Below are positions 10,146 to 18,290 of a stretch of 64,000 nucleotides of DNA, piece after piece. The DNA comes from CAZAMB01 sp964501365 (GTDB lineage Bacteria > Planctomycetota > Phycisphaerae > UBA1845), in assembly GCA_964501365.1 (NCBI GenBank), contig CAZCST010000016.1:124001-188000 (forward strand), given 5' to 3'. Position numbers and translations under genes: made by a program. Position 1 is the stretch's first letter; each line of letters begins with the position of its first letter. A model generated the notes under the pieces. It had not been told where the DNA came from, made no database searches, and saw only the letters and a list, made by a program, of their open reading frames with translations.

Positions 10146-10604
10146 TTAGGGCTCGCGTACGGTCCATTCGCCGTGCACGGATCGGACAAAGTGAAGGATG
10201 TCCAAGTCGCGTTTTCGCAGTTCGCTATTCCGGCCGTCAATACTGAGGACGACCAGTTTCTGCCAGTCGATTCGGACGCGGCTGGTGTCGAGCGAGAACT
10301 CTTCCACTTCGCTGGTCGTGATGCGCAGCTTGTTTCGATCGGCGTCGAAAGAGCCGGTGACCCAGCCGCCTTTGGACTTTTCCGCAACTTTCCGGACAAA
10401 GAGCCAGCGGTCGGACTCATCGATTGGAATCGGAATTTCGACGCGTGTGGGAATGTCCACGGGCTTTTCGGGCGGGCTTGCCGGGAGCGATTTTGCCTCA
10501 GGCTTGGCCTCCGGCGGTGATTCCGACTTGCGACAAGCCCCAGATCCAGGCAAGGCCAGGATGGCGAGGACAAGCAGTTGTACTGAAAACGAGTTACGCG
10601 TCAT
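10146..10604 (-). CDS. Putative lipoprotein of unknown function
   Basis: Start at 10604 chosen because MTRNSFSVQLLVLAILALPGSGAC reads as a signal peptide followed by a Cys at residue 24. The lipobox is weak, since the residue three before the Cys is Ser rather than Leu. A Lys/Pro/Glu-rich spacer (SESPPEAKPEAKSLPASPPE) follows, as is common after lipid anchors, then a small domain of about 100 residues without a recognised motif (DRWLFVRKVAEKSKGGWVTG, then DLDILHFVRSVHGEWTV). It is divergent from hslV with about 70 bases shared and lies upstream of tatC on the same strand, 88 bases away, so the two could be co-transcribed. Confidence 0.65.
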   Translation of the reverse strand: MTRNSFSVQLLVLAILALPGSGACRKSESPPEAKPEAKSLPASPPEKPVDIPTRVEIPIPIDESDRWLFVRKVAEKSKGGWVTGSFDADRNKLRITTSEVEEFSLDTSRVRIDWQKLVVLSIDGRNSELRKRDLDILHFVRSVHGEWTVREP

Positions 10605-10677
10605 TTTCCTGGGTCGCCACGACGATTCGACCTTCGCCATTCGACATTCCGGCTTCCTTATTGTACGGTCATCTTCC

Positions 10678-11247
10678 GTGAATGATGCATCGGAAAAAAC
10701 CAGTTCCGGCGGACCGCTGAAGATTCGTTCGACCACGATCCTTGTGGTCCGGCGCGGCGATTTGGTGGCCATGGGCGGCGACGGTCAGGTTTCGCTCGGA
10801 GCCACGGCGGTCAAGCACGACGCCAAAAAAGTTCGCCGGCTGGCCGACGGAAAAGTTCTGGCCGGATTCGCCGGGTCGGCAGCCGATGCCTTTGCCCTGC
10901 TTGACCAGTTTGACGGAAAGCTGCAGCAGTACAAGGGAAATCTGCGGCGGGCGGCGATCGAGCTGGCCAAGGAATGGCGGACCGATCGTGTGTTGCGGCG
11001 GTTGGAGTCGCTGTTGGTGGTGGCCTCATCAGAAGCAATGTTGCTGATCGGCGGATCGGGAGACGTGATCGAACCCAGCGACGGGATCATCGGGATCGGA
11101 TCAGGCGGGATGTATGCCGTCGCGGCGGCGCGTGCGCTGCTGGCCGAGACGTCGCTGCCGCCGGCCGAAATCGTGAAGAAATCTCTGCTCATTACCGCCG
11201 ACATCTGTGTGTATACGAACGCTCAAATTACGGTCGAAACGCTGTAG
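10678..11247 (+). CDS. hslV: ATP-dependent protease subunit HslV
   Basis: Proteolytic component of HslUV, an N-terminal-Thr hydrolase that degrades proteins unfolded by HslU in the cytosol. The core is standard: STTILVVRRGDLVAMGGDGQVSLG, KVRRLADGKVLAGFAGSAADAF, GIGSGGMYAVAAARALL, ITADICVYTN. No ATG lies in frame near the expected start. The nearest start codon is the GTG at 10678, giving 189 aa with about 18 residues before the Thr-Thr pair, where most HslV proteins have only Met. Those residues would have to be removed to expose the catalytic Thr. The Shine-Dalgarno is poor. hslU follows after 37 bases. Confidence 0.92.
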   Translation: MNDASEKTSSGGPLKIRSTTILVVRRGDLVAMGGDGQVSLGATAVKHDAKKVRRLADGKVLAGFAGSAADAFALLDQFDGKLQQYKGNLRRAAIELAKEWRTDRVLRRLESLLVVASSEAMLLIGGSGDVIEPSDGIIGIGSGGMYAVAAARALLAETSLPPAEIVKKSLLITADICVYTNAQITVETL

Positions 11248-11284
11248 AACGCCAAAACACGGAAACGCCGAAACGCCGAAAATC

Positions 11285-12628
11285 ATGGATCATCTGACAC
11301 CCAGGGAAATTGTCGAAGCCCTTGACCGGCACATTGTCGGCCAGAAGGCGGCCAAGCGCGCTGCAGCAATCGCCATCCGCAACCGGTGGCGCCGCCGCCA
11401 ATTGCCCGAAGGCATCCGCGACGAGGTCATGCCCGCAAACATGATTTTGATTGGCCGCACGGGTGTGGGTAAAACAGAAATCGCCCGCCGCCTCGCGGGA
11501 CTTGTCAACGCCCCGTTCATCAAGGTTGAGGCTACGAAGTACACCGAGGTCGGTTATCACGGGCGCGACGTGGAGAGTATGGTCCGCGACCTGCTGGAGG
11601 CCGGGATTCGCATCGTCCGCGACGAACAGGCCGAGGTGGTCAAGGAAGAGGCCGAGCGGCTTACCGAGGAAAGCCTGATCGATTCGTTGCTTCCGCCCAC
11701 GCAACAGGACGCGGAGTTGGCCGCGCAGGATCTGGAGTTGTCTGAGCGGCGAAGTCGAAGCCGCGAAAAATTTCGCGCACAACTTCGCGCCGGTGAGCAT
11801 GAAGACACCAACGTCGAAATCATGGTGGAGAGCAAAGCCCCGGCAGTGAGCATCATGGCCCCGCTGGGCATGGAGAACATCGACCCTGATATGCAGGGGT
11901 TTCTCGAAAAGCTGATGCCGCCCTCGCCAAAGAAGCGGCTTGTTCCGGTGCGGGAGGCCCGCAAAGTCATCTATGGGCAGCAGACCGATCGGCTCATCGA
12001 CCGCGACAAGGTGACAGAGATGGCCATTCGTCGCACGGAGGATTCGGGGATCATCTTCCTCGACGAAATCGACAAGCTGGCTTCAACCGGTCAGACGCAC
12101 GGGCCCGACGTATCGCGTCAGGGCGTGCAGCGAGATTTGCTCCCGATCATCGAAGGTTGCACGGTCAACACGCGATACGGGCCGGTAAAGACCGATCACG
12201 TCTTGTTCATCGCGGCTGGGGCGTTTCACGCGAGCAAACCCAGCGACTTGATGCCGGAATTGCAGGGTCGCCTGCCGATCCGCGTCGAACTTGAGGACCT
12301 GACGCAGGCGGATTTCGTGCGGATTTTGACCGAGCCGCAAAACGCGCTCACCAAGCAACAAGTGGCGCTCATGGCCACCGAAGGTGTTTTACTGGAGTTC
12401 ACCCCGGACGCGATCGAGGCGCTGGCCGACATTGCCTACAAGCTGAATCAATCGCTTAGCAACATCGGTGCGCGGCGGCTCATGACGGTGATGGAGACGC
12501 TGGTGGAAGAAATCAGCTATGAGGCCCCCGCCCGCAGCGGCCAGACCATTCGCATCGACCGCGCCTACGTCGAGCAACGCCTCCGCGAAATCAGCCAGGA
12601 CGTCGATCTATCAAAGTTTATTCTCTAA
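11285..12628 (+). CDS. hslU: ATP-dependent protease ATPase subunit HslU
   Basis: AAA+ unfoldase that feeds HslV. The start at 11285 gives MDHLTPREIVEALDRHIVGQ, the canonical beginning, and 447 aa, close to E. coli (443). Walker A is GRTGVGKTE (57-65), the pore segment follows as KYTEVGYHGRDVESM, Walker B is IIFLDEIDK (about 256), and sensor and C-terminal elements ALADIAYKLN and IGARRL are present. The C-terminus DVDLSKFIL is the tail that docks into HslV. The I-domain (residues about 110-240) is charged as usual. It forms an operon with hslV and overlaps the convergent murQ by 18 bases at the 3' end. Confidence 0.95.
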   Translation: MDHLTPREIVEALDRHIVGQKAAKRAAAIAIRNRWRRRQLPEGIRDEVMPANMILIGRTGVGKTEIARRLAGLVNAPFIKVEATKYTEVGYHGRDVESMVRDLLEAGIRIVRDEQAEVVKEEAERLTEESLIDSLLPPTQQDAELAAQDLELSERRSRSREKFRAQLRAGEHEDTNVEIMVESKAPAVSIMAPLGMENIDPDMQGFLEKLMPPSPKKRLVPVREARKVIYGQQTDRLIDRDKVTEMAIRRTEDSGIIFLDEIDKLASTGQTHGPDVSRQGVQRDLLPIIEGCTVNTRYGPVKTDHVLFIAAGAFHASKPSDLMPELQGRLPIRVELEDLTQADFVRILTEPQNALTKQQVALMATEGVLLEFTPDAIEALADIAYKLNQSLSNIGARRLMTVMETLVEEISYEAPARSGQTIRIDRAYVEQRLREISQDVDLSKFIL

Positions 12629-13516
12629 GACGCGAGCCACGCGGCCTTCGGCTTTGTTGAGGAATTGTTCTGCGCCGACTCGATCCACACCTTTGGCATG
12701 CATCACCAGCGCGATTTTGACGCGACCATTTGCCGCCGTGAGCAACTCCCCCGCTTCTTTGCGCGGCAGGCCCGTGATGGTCTGGATGATTCGCGTTCCA
12801 CGATCCACGAGTTTCGCGTTGGCGCCGGTGTTCACGTCCACCATCAGGTTTTCGTAGACCTTGCCAAGCTGCACCATCGCAATTGTGCTGACCATGTTGA
12901 GCACCATCTTGGTGGCCGTGCCTGCCTTCATGCGCGTGCTGCCCGTCACGACCTCCGGGCCCGTCAGCACGCGAATGGATACATCGGCGTCGTCGCTCAC
13001 TTGCTCGCTGGAGACGCACGCCAGGAAAACGGTCTTGGCCCCCCGCCGCCGCGCGGCCGCGATTGCCCCGTGAACGAACGGAGTTGTTCCGCCCGTGGCG
13101 ATGCCGAACACGATATCATTCTTTCCAACTTCTCGTTCGTCGATTGCCCGCCCGCCACCTTCGGCCTTGTCTTCCGCTCCTTCGATGCTTAGCGTCAGAG
13201 CCGCGGCCCCGCCGGCGATGATCCCCTGCACCATTTCAGGATTGGTGAGAAATGTCGGCGGACACTCCGTGGCATCGAGGACTCCCAGCCGTCCGCTGGT
13301 CCCAGCGCCAACGTAGATGAGCCGACCCCCTGCTTTCAAGGCCGTAACAACCAGCTCTATCGCCTTGCAGATTTGATCTCGTTCAACGGCCACCGCTTTC
13401 GATATTGCGGCATCTTCGGCGTTGATCAAATCAAACGCCTCGTGGACGCTCATACGATCCAGCCGCATCGACCGCGGATTGCGGACTTCGGTGCTCAGGT
13501 GTCCACGATCATTCAT
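12611..13516 (-). CDS. murQ: N-acetylmuramic acid 6-phosphate etherase
   Basis: Cytosolic SIS-fold lyase that cleaves the lactyl ether of MurNAc-6-phosphate in cell-wall recycling, giving GlcNAc-6-phosphate and lactate. Start at 13516 (MNDRGHLSTEVRNPRSMRLD) matches the conserved L-x-TE-x-x-N beginning. YVGAGTSGRLGVLDATECPPTF carries the sugar-phosphate loop and catalytic Glu; GIATGGTTPFVHGAI and GSTRMKAGTATKMVLNMVST follow. 301 aa is the usual length. Its presence suggests a peptidoglycan wall and a recycling route; no anmK or transporter is next to it. Confidence 0.94.
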   Translation of the reverse strand: MNDRGHLSTEVRNPRSMRLDRMSVHEAFDLINAEDAAISKAVAVERDQICKAIELVVTALKAGGRLIYVGAGTSGRLGVLDATECPPTFLTNPEMVQGIIAGGAAALTLSIEGAEDKAEGGGRAIDEREVGKNDIVFGIATGGTTPFVHGAIAAARRRGAKTVFLACVSSEQVSDDADVSIRVLTGPEVVTGSTRMKAGTATKMVLNMVSTIAMVQLGKVYENLMVDVNTGANAKLVDRGTRIIQTITGLPRKEAGELLTAANGRVKIALVMHAKGVDRVGAEQFLNKAEGRVARVLENKL

Positions 13517-13634
13517 GGCCTGATTGTCGATTGGCGATGGTCGATTGTCGATTGTTTGCATTTTCAAGAGTGCGGATCGTCGGCACTCCGGCTATGATTT
13601 CTGGTCGATCGTTCCTCGAATATTGGAGAAGAAC

Positions 13635-14339
13635 ATGCAAGTTGCCAACAGAACCTTTTCTTTCCTTCTTCCTTTTCGTTTCTTCCCATGGATCGTCGCG
13701 CTGGTTTTCCTTACGGGATGCCCCATCCGCCAGCAATCTTTCCGGGATACGTTCAACGTGAATAAGGCCAACCTGGGCCCAGATGGCGGCAACAAGTTTT
13801 TTTCGTTGGACGTGGGCAGGCAGCTCAAATTCAGCGAGGGCAATCAGCGTCTGACGATCACTGTTCTTGATGATACCCGCGTTGTGGACGGCGTAACCAC
13901 GCGGGTGATCGAGGAGCGTGAAGAAGAAGGCGGACAGCCGGTCGAAATTTCTCGTAATTTCTTCGCCGCCGACAAATCCACGAATGATGTCTATTATTTC
14001 GGCGAAGAAGTGGACGAGTACAAGAACGGCCAACTGGTCAGTCATTCAGGTGCGTGGCTGGCCGGGAAAAACGGTGCGAGATTCGGATTGATGATGCCGG
14101 GGGATGCTGCAGTCGGAGATCGTTATTATCAGGAGGTCGCGCCCGGCGTGGCTCAGGACCGGGCCGAGCATCTTTCCATCATCGAGACGGTTGTGACTCC
14201 GGCGGGCACGTATCAAAATTGCCTTCATGTGAAGGAGACCACTCCAATCGAATCGGATGTCAGTGAAAAGTGGTACTGTCCGGGCGTGGGATTGGTGCGG
14301 GACAATGATGCTGCGCTGACGGAAATCATCGCACCGTAA
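13635..14339 (+). CDS. Putative lipoprotein
   Basis: The ATG at 13635 follows GGAGAAGAAC, a good ribosome-binding site. The N-terminus has a basic/hydrophobic signal (FFPWIVALVFLTGC) with lipobox LTGC, Cys near residue 30. The mature domain of about 200 residues is mostly beta, with KFFSLDVGRQLKFSEGNQ, TTRVIEEREEEGGQPVEISRNFFAAD, and AGTYQNCLHVKETTPIESDVSEKWYCPGVGL near the end. This resembles the loosely defined family of secreted proteins with an LxVxE(T) and WYxPGVGLV end seen in environmental bacteria. No catalytic motif. It is divergent from murQ. Confidence 0.7.
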   Translation: MQVANRTFSFLLPFRFFPWIVALVFLTGCPIRQQSFRDTFNVNKANLGPDGGNKFFSLDVGRQLKFSEGNQRLTITVLDDTRVVDGVTTRVIEEREEEGGQPVEISRNFFAADKSTNDVYYFGEEVDEYKNGQLVSHSGAWLAGKNGARFGLMMPGDAAVGDRYYQEVAPGVAQDRAEHLSIIETVVTPAGTYQNCLHVKETTPIESDVSEKWYCPGVGLVRDNDAALTEIIAP

Positions 14340-14406
14340 ATTGGTTTCTTTCGGTTGCTGTGCCTAGGATAGACCATGCAATCCAGCATGAATGCCTGAG
14401 TGTACG

Positions 14407-14829
14407 ATGGCTGACAAATGGTATAGCGAGGGTCTCAAGTTCACCTGCACGCAATGCGGCAACTGCTGCAGCGGCGAGCCGGGGTACGTCTGGGCGACGA
14501 AGGAGGAGATCGGCAAAATCTCGGCGTTTCTGGGCCGGACCGACGGCTGGCTTGGCCGCGAGCATCTTCGTCGCGTCGGACTTCATTATAGCCTCACGGA
14601 ACATGCCAACGGCGAGTGCGTTTTCCTCAAGCGTGAAGATGGCAAGGCCATGTGCACCATTTATCCCGTTCGGCCGTTGCAATGCCGGACCTGGCCCTTC
14701 TGGACGGAAAATCTCAAAAGCGAGAAAGTCTGGAACGGCATTGCGGAGTCGAAGTGCCCTGGCATGAACAAGGGACAGGCCTACGACTACGTGCAGATCG
14801 AAACCCGCCGCACCCAGCGGACCTGGTGA
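14407..14829 (+). CDS. YkgJ-family CxxCxxCC cysteine-cluster protein
   Basis: FTCTQCGNCC (residues about 13-22) is the family signature; further Cys residues in GECVFL, MCTIYPVRPLQCRTWPFW and SKCPGM complete the set, typical of the YkgJ/UPF0153 group that is predicted to bind zinc or an iron-sulfur cluster. 140 aa from the ATG at 14407; another in-frame ATG at 14392 is possible. Cytosolic, no signal peptide. Function is unknown in the family. It lies alone, 68 bases after the lipoprotein gene. Confidence 0.8.
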   Translation: MADKWYSEGLKFTCTQCGNCCSGEPGYVWATKEEIGKISAFLGRTDGWLGREHLRRVGLHYSLTEHANGECVFLKREDGKAMCTIYPVRPLQCRTWPFWTENLKSEKVWNGIAESKCPGMNKGQAYDYVQIETRRTQRTW

Positions 14830-15061
14830 CCATTTTTCTGCTGACATCAGCCAAAAAGCCCCCGAAATCCATATTTCGTTTGGGGAAATCCAGCGAAATT
14901 GATACAATTCGGCAAGCGTTTCGGTGCTGGGTCGAATCGACTCCCATGTCCGCGACGCACATTTGAAGCGAGTCGCCCGATTGTTCATGGCGTTATCCGT
15001 CGCAGGTCTATGGGACGGCCAGTCATCGCCATGCAGTTCGTTTAAGGGGAGGGAGTACAAC

Positions 15062-18000
15062 TTGTCCGCCAGTCATGCTGATTCCGCACGTCGTTATTCA
15101 TTTGATCACGCTTCGCGCAACAAGAATGGAAGTTCTGCGCGGTCGGCCATTTTCGCACTATTGCTTTGCGTAATTTTCAGTCCGGCCGCCTTCGCTCAGA
15201 AAGTGATCCTGAAGGACAAGGCCGAGACTATCGCCCGTCAGCGCGGCTGGCCGATTCGGAAGGAATCCCCCGCCGGCGAGGTCATCGAGCTTCAAAAAAT
15301 CGTCAACGACATTCCCATGTATTACGCCACGTTCAACCGCACCGCCGCCGACTCCATCAGCAGTGACGAGGTCTGGCCCGGCGGATCGGCGGGCCTGTCG
15401 CTCTCCGGCGCAGGCGTGCGTCTTGGAGTGTGGGATGGTGGCAAGGTGCGCACGACGCATCAGGAATTCGGCGGACGCGCCGTGCAGCGCGACGGATCGC
15501 CCACGCTTCTGGCGCACTCCACGCACGTGTCGGGCACGATGATCGGCGCGGGACTTTCGCCGGCCGCATCGGGTAGACCTGCGGGTCAAAGTCGCGGAAT
15601 GTCCAATCAGGCGACGCTCGATTGTTACGATTTCAACAGCGACCTTGCGGAGATGTCCACCGCGGCCGGGGCCGGCCTGCTGGCCTCGAACCACTCCTAC
15701 GGACTCATCACCGGCTGGCGATTTGACGATTTGGGCGCCGGATCGGGCTGGTATTGGCTGGGCGACGTAAATGTCAGCACGTTTGAGGACTACTCTTTTG
15801 GATTCTACAGCATTGAATCGGCCGCATGGGACGATGTCGCCTACAAAAAGCCGTACTACCTTCCTGTCGTTTCGGCAGGCAATGATCGAAACGAAGGCCC
15901 GTCTGCGGGCAGCACGCACTTCGTCATGATCAATGGGAACTGGGTCACCAGCAACGCGGTTCGCAGTCTCGACGGCAACTCCGGGTATGACTCCATGTCG
16001 CATGCCAGCGTGGCCAAGAACCTTCTTTCGGTCGGCGCGGTGAATGACGTCGTGGGCGGCTATACAACACCCGGCGGCGTGGTCATGAGTTCCTTTTCCA
16101 GTTGGGGACCGGCGGATGACGGTCGCATCAAGCCCGACGTGGTGGCCAACGGCGTGGATCTCTGGTCGGCCAATTCGACTTCGAATACCGCGTACACAGG
16201 GCTCAGCGGCACGTCGATGTCCGCGCCCAATGTCACGGGATCTCTGGGTCTGCTCATTCAGCACTATCGAAACACGCACGCAAACGAAGACATGCGCGCC
16301 GCAACAATGAAGGCTGTGGTCATCCATACTGCGGATGAGTGTGGGGCCGCCACCGGGCCCGATTATGCCAATGGCTGGGGTCTGGTGAACACGGCCAAGG
16401 CGGCCGGGGTCATCACGAACGACCAGGCCGAGCCGGGCGTCATTCAAGAGCTGGCCCTGGTGAGCGGGCAGACGATTTCTCAGTCGTGGACCTATTCCGG
16501 CAGCGGACCGGTGAAGGCCACCATCGTCTGGACCGATCCGCCCGGTGTTCCTTCCGCACCTGCCCTTGACCCGCCGGACAAGAAGCTGGTGAACGATCTG
16601 GATTTGCGGATCATCGACCCGGGCAGCACGACCATCTTTCCGTGGAAGCTGAATCGCGCCACGCCCTCGGCGGCCGCGACCACCGGCGACAATGACGTGG
16701 ATAACGTGGAGGTTGTGTTCCTGGCCGCGCCTTCCGCAGGATCGTACACCGTTCAGGTGACCAACAAGGGTGCTTTGGCTGGCGGCTTTCAGCGGTTTTC
16801 GCTGGTTCTGAGCGGGCTGGTTGCGGGTCCGACGGTGACGGGGGCGTGCTGCGCCGCCGAAATCTGTTCGGGAACCGTGACCGAGGCAAGCTGCGCAGGC
16901 GAGTGGTACGGCGGCACAGATTGCGGCACGTTTACCTGCCCGCCAACCGGCGCCTGCTGTTCCGGGTGTGCACCTTCGGGGGTCTGCAACACAGAGACAC
17001 TCGCGGACTGCGACCAGGTTGATGGACGCTGGACGGCAGGAGCGACCTGTGGCCAGGTTTCCTGCGACCTGGTCGGCGACGTCTGCGCCGTGGAAATGCA
17101 AACCGCAGTGGACGGGGCCAACCCCTTCGACAATCGATGCGCCACCAATGACGGTCCTACCCCGGTCAACTGCGACAACGGCTCGCAGGGCTTCGGCAAG
17201 GACATCTGGTTTGAATATGTCTCAACCTGCACGGGCAGTTTGACCATGAGTCTGTGTGATGGAACCGGTTATGACGCCATTATGGCGGTGTATACGAATG
17301 GCACGGCGCAGTGTGTCTGCCCAACGGACAGCTCCACCCAGCTTGGCCTGGGAGCCGATGACTCGTGCGGCGTGGGCGGCGGACCACCGACACTGACACG
17401 CGATGTCACCTTCGGGCAGTGCTACACCATTCGCGTGGCCGGCTGGGAAGGCGCATCGGGACCCGGCGTGATGGAAGTTGCTTGCACACCCAATGACTGT
17501 TTCCTCGTGTCTCCCGCCATGAATGAACCTGGACAGGAAGTGAAAAGTCGTTTCCTTTCCTTTGATCCCGGCGCTTCCACGAATGCGGCCATTCGCGTCA
17601 AGCTGAGTTCGCTTCATCATCCGGTTCCGGGGTATTCCGGCGGGGCGGCGGCCGATTTTTCCTCAATTGAAGGGCAGTATCGCTGGCTTGGCCCGCCACA
17701 GCAGTTTCAGGAGTCCACCTCCTCAGCGGCGACGTTCCTGGTTTCGACGCTGCAATGCACGCCGAATTATCAGGACTGGAGCACGGTCGGTCTTTTGCAC
17801 GTGACTGGTTCGGCCGTGGTCCCGAGTTCATCCTATGACATTCAGGTTCTGGCGGTCGGGTGCAGCGCGGGAGTCGAAGGGAACTACTCCCCGCCGCTTT
17901 CGCTGACCACGTCGCGCTGGTCGGACGTGGTGTCGCCATTCAATCCGCCGTCCGCGACTTCGCAGCCGGACCTGGGCGACGTGTCTTCGCTGGTGGACAA

Positions 18001-18178
18001 GTTCAAGAATGTGCCCGGTGCACCGATCAAGGCCCAGGCGCTGCTGGCGGGTGACGACGCGTTCGGCAATATCTCGCCTGCGACGATGAGCCTGGATTAC
18101 GGATTCGCTCATATTGCGGCGTGCGTGGACGCGTTCAAGGGCGCCGCCTATCCGCATGCGATCCAGTCTTGCCCATGA
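15062..18178 (+). CDS. Secreted subtilisin-family (S8) serine protease with Cys-rich and dockerin-like C-terminus
   Basis: Start TTG at 15062 was chosen because AAGGGGAGGGAG stands just before it and the product then has a clean signal peptide ending SPAAFA-Q at residue 45. The catalytic triad is visible: Asp125 (GVWDGG), His155 (HSTHVSG) and Ser385 (GTSMSAPN). After the protease and a jelly-roll/PPC-like part (to about residue 590) come two short Cys-rich repeats (GACCAAEICSG, GACCSGCAPSG), a beta domain with CYTIRVAGWEG, and a C-terminal module of about 200 residues (SLHHPVPGYSGG to FKGAAYPHAIQSCP). The last module also ends the protein at 42073-43464. Total 1038 aa, extracellular or surface. 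Confidence 0.88.
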   Translation: MSASHADSARRYSFDHASRNKNGSSARSAIFALLLCVIFSPAAFAQKVILKDKAETIARQRGWPIRKESPAGEVIELQKIVNDIPMYYATFNRTAADSISSDEVWPGGSAGLSLSGAGVRLGVWDGGKVRTTHQEFGGRAVQRDGSPTLLAHSTHVSGTMIGAGLSPAASGRPAGQSRGMSNQATLDCYDFNSDLAEMSTAAGAGLLASNHSYGLITGWRFDDLGAGSGWYWLGDVNVSTFEDYSFGFYSIESAAWDDVAYKKPYYLPVVSAGNDRNEGPSAGSTHFVMINGNWVTSNAVRSLDGNSGYDSMSHASVAKNLLSVGAVNDVVGGYTTPGGVVMSSFSSWGPADDGRIKPDVVANGVDLWSANSTSNTAYTGLSGTSMSAPNVTGSLGLLIQHYRNTHANEDMRAATMKAVVIHTADECGAATGPDYANGWGLVNTAKAAGVITNDQAEPGVIQELALVSGQTISQSWTYSGSGPVKATIVWTDPPGVPSAPALDPPDKKLVNDLDLRIIDPGSTTIFPWKLNRATPSAAATTGDNDVDNVEVVFLAAPSAGSYTVQVTNKGALAGGFQRFSLVLSGLVAGPTVTGACCAAEICSGTVTEASCAGEWYGGTDCGTFTCPPTGACCSGCAPSGVCNTETLADCDQVDGRWTAGATCGQVSCDLVGDVCAVEMQTAVDGANPFDNRCATNDGPTPVNCDNGSQGFGKDIWFEYVSTCTGSLTMSLCDGTGYDAIMAVYTNGTAQCVCPTDSSTQLGLGADDSCGVGGGPPTLTRDVTFGQCYTIRVAGWEGASGPGVMEVACTPNDCFLVSPAMNEPGQEVKSRFLSFDPGASTNAAIRVKLSSLHHPVPGYSGGAAADFSSIEGQYRWLGPPQQFQESTSSAATFLVSTLQCTPNYQDWSTVGLLHVTGSAVVPSSSYDIQVLAVGCSAGVEGNYSPPLSLTTSRWSDVVSPFNPPSATSQPDLGDVSSLVDKFKNVPGAPIKAQALLAGDDAFGNISPATMSLDYGFAHIAACVDAFKGAAYPHAIQSCP

Positions 18179-18290
18179 CGATCGGCTGGCTCGTGAAGGA
18201 CTTGGAGTAGGCCATTGCGTCGTCGAAACTCGTAAGTGCCGCCTCCCCGTTTGACGGGTATCGCCGTCTGCGGGTACTCAATACGTCTTG

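Noticed and set aside
15158..17101. 647-codon open frame antisense to the subtilase
   Set aside because: The protease frame has the complete catalytic triad and signal peptide, and the antisense product has no motif.
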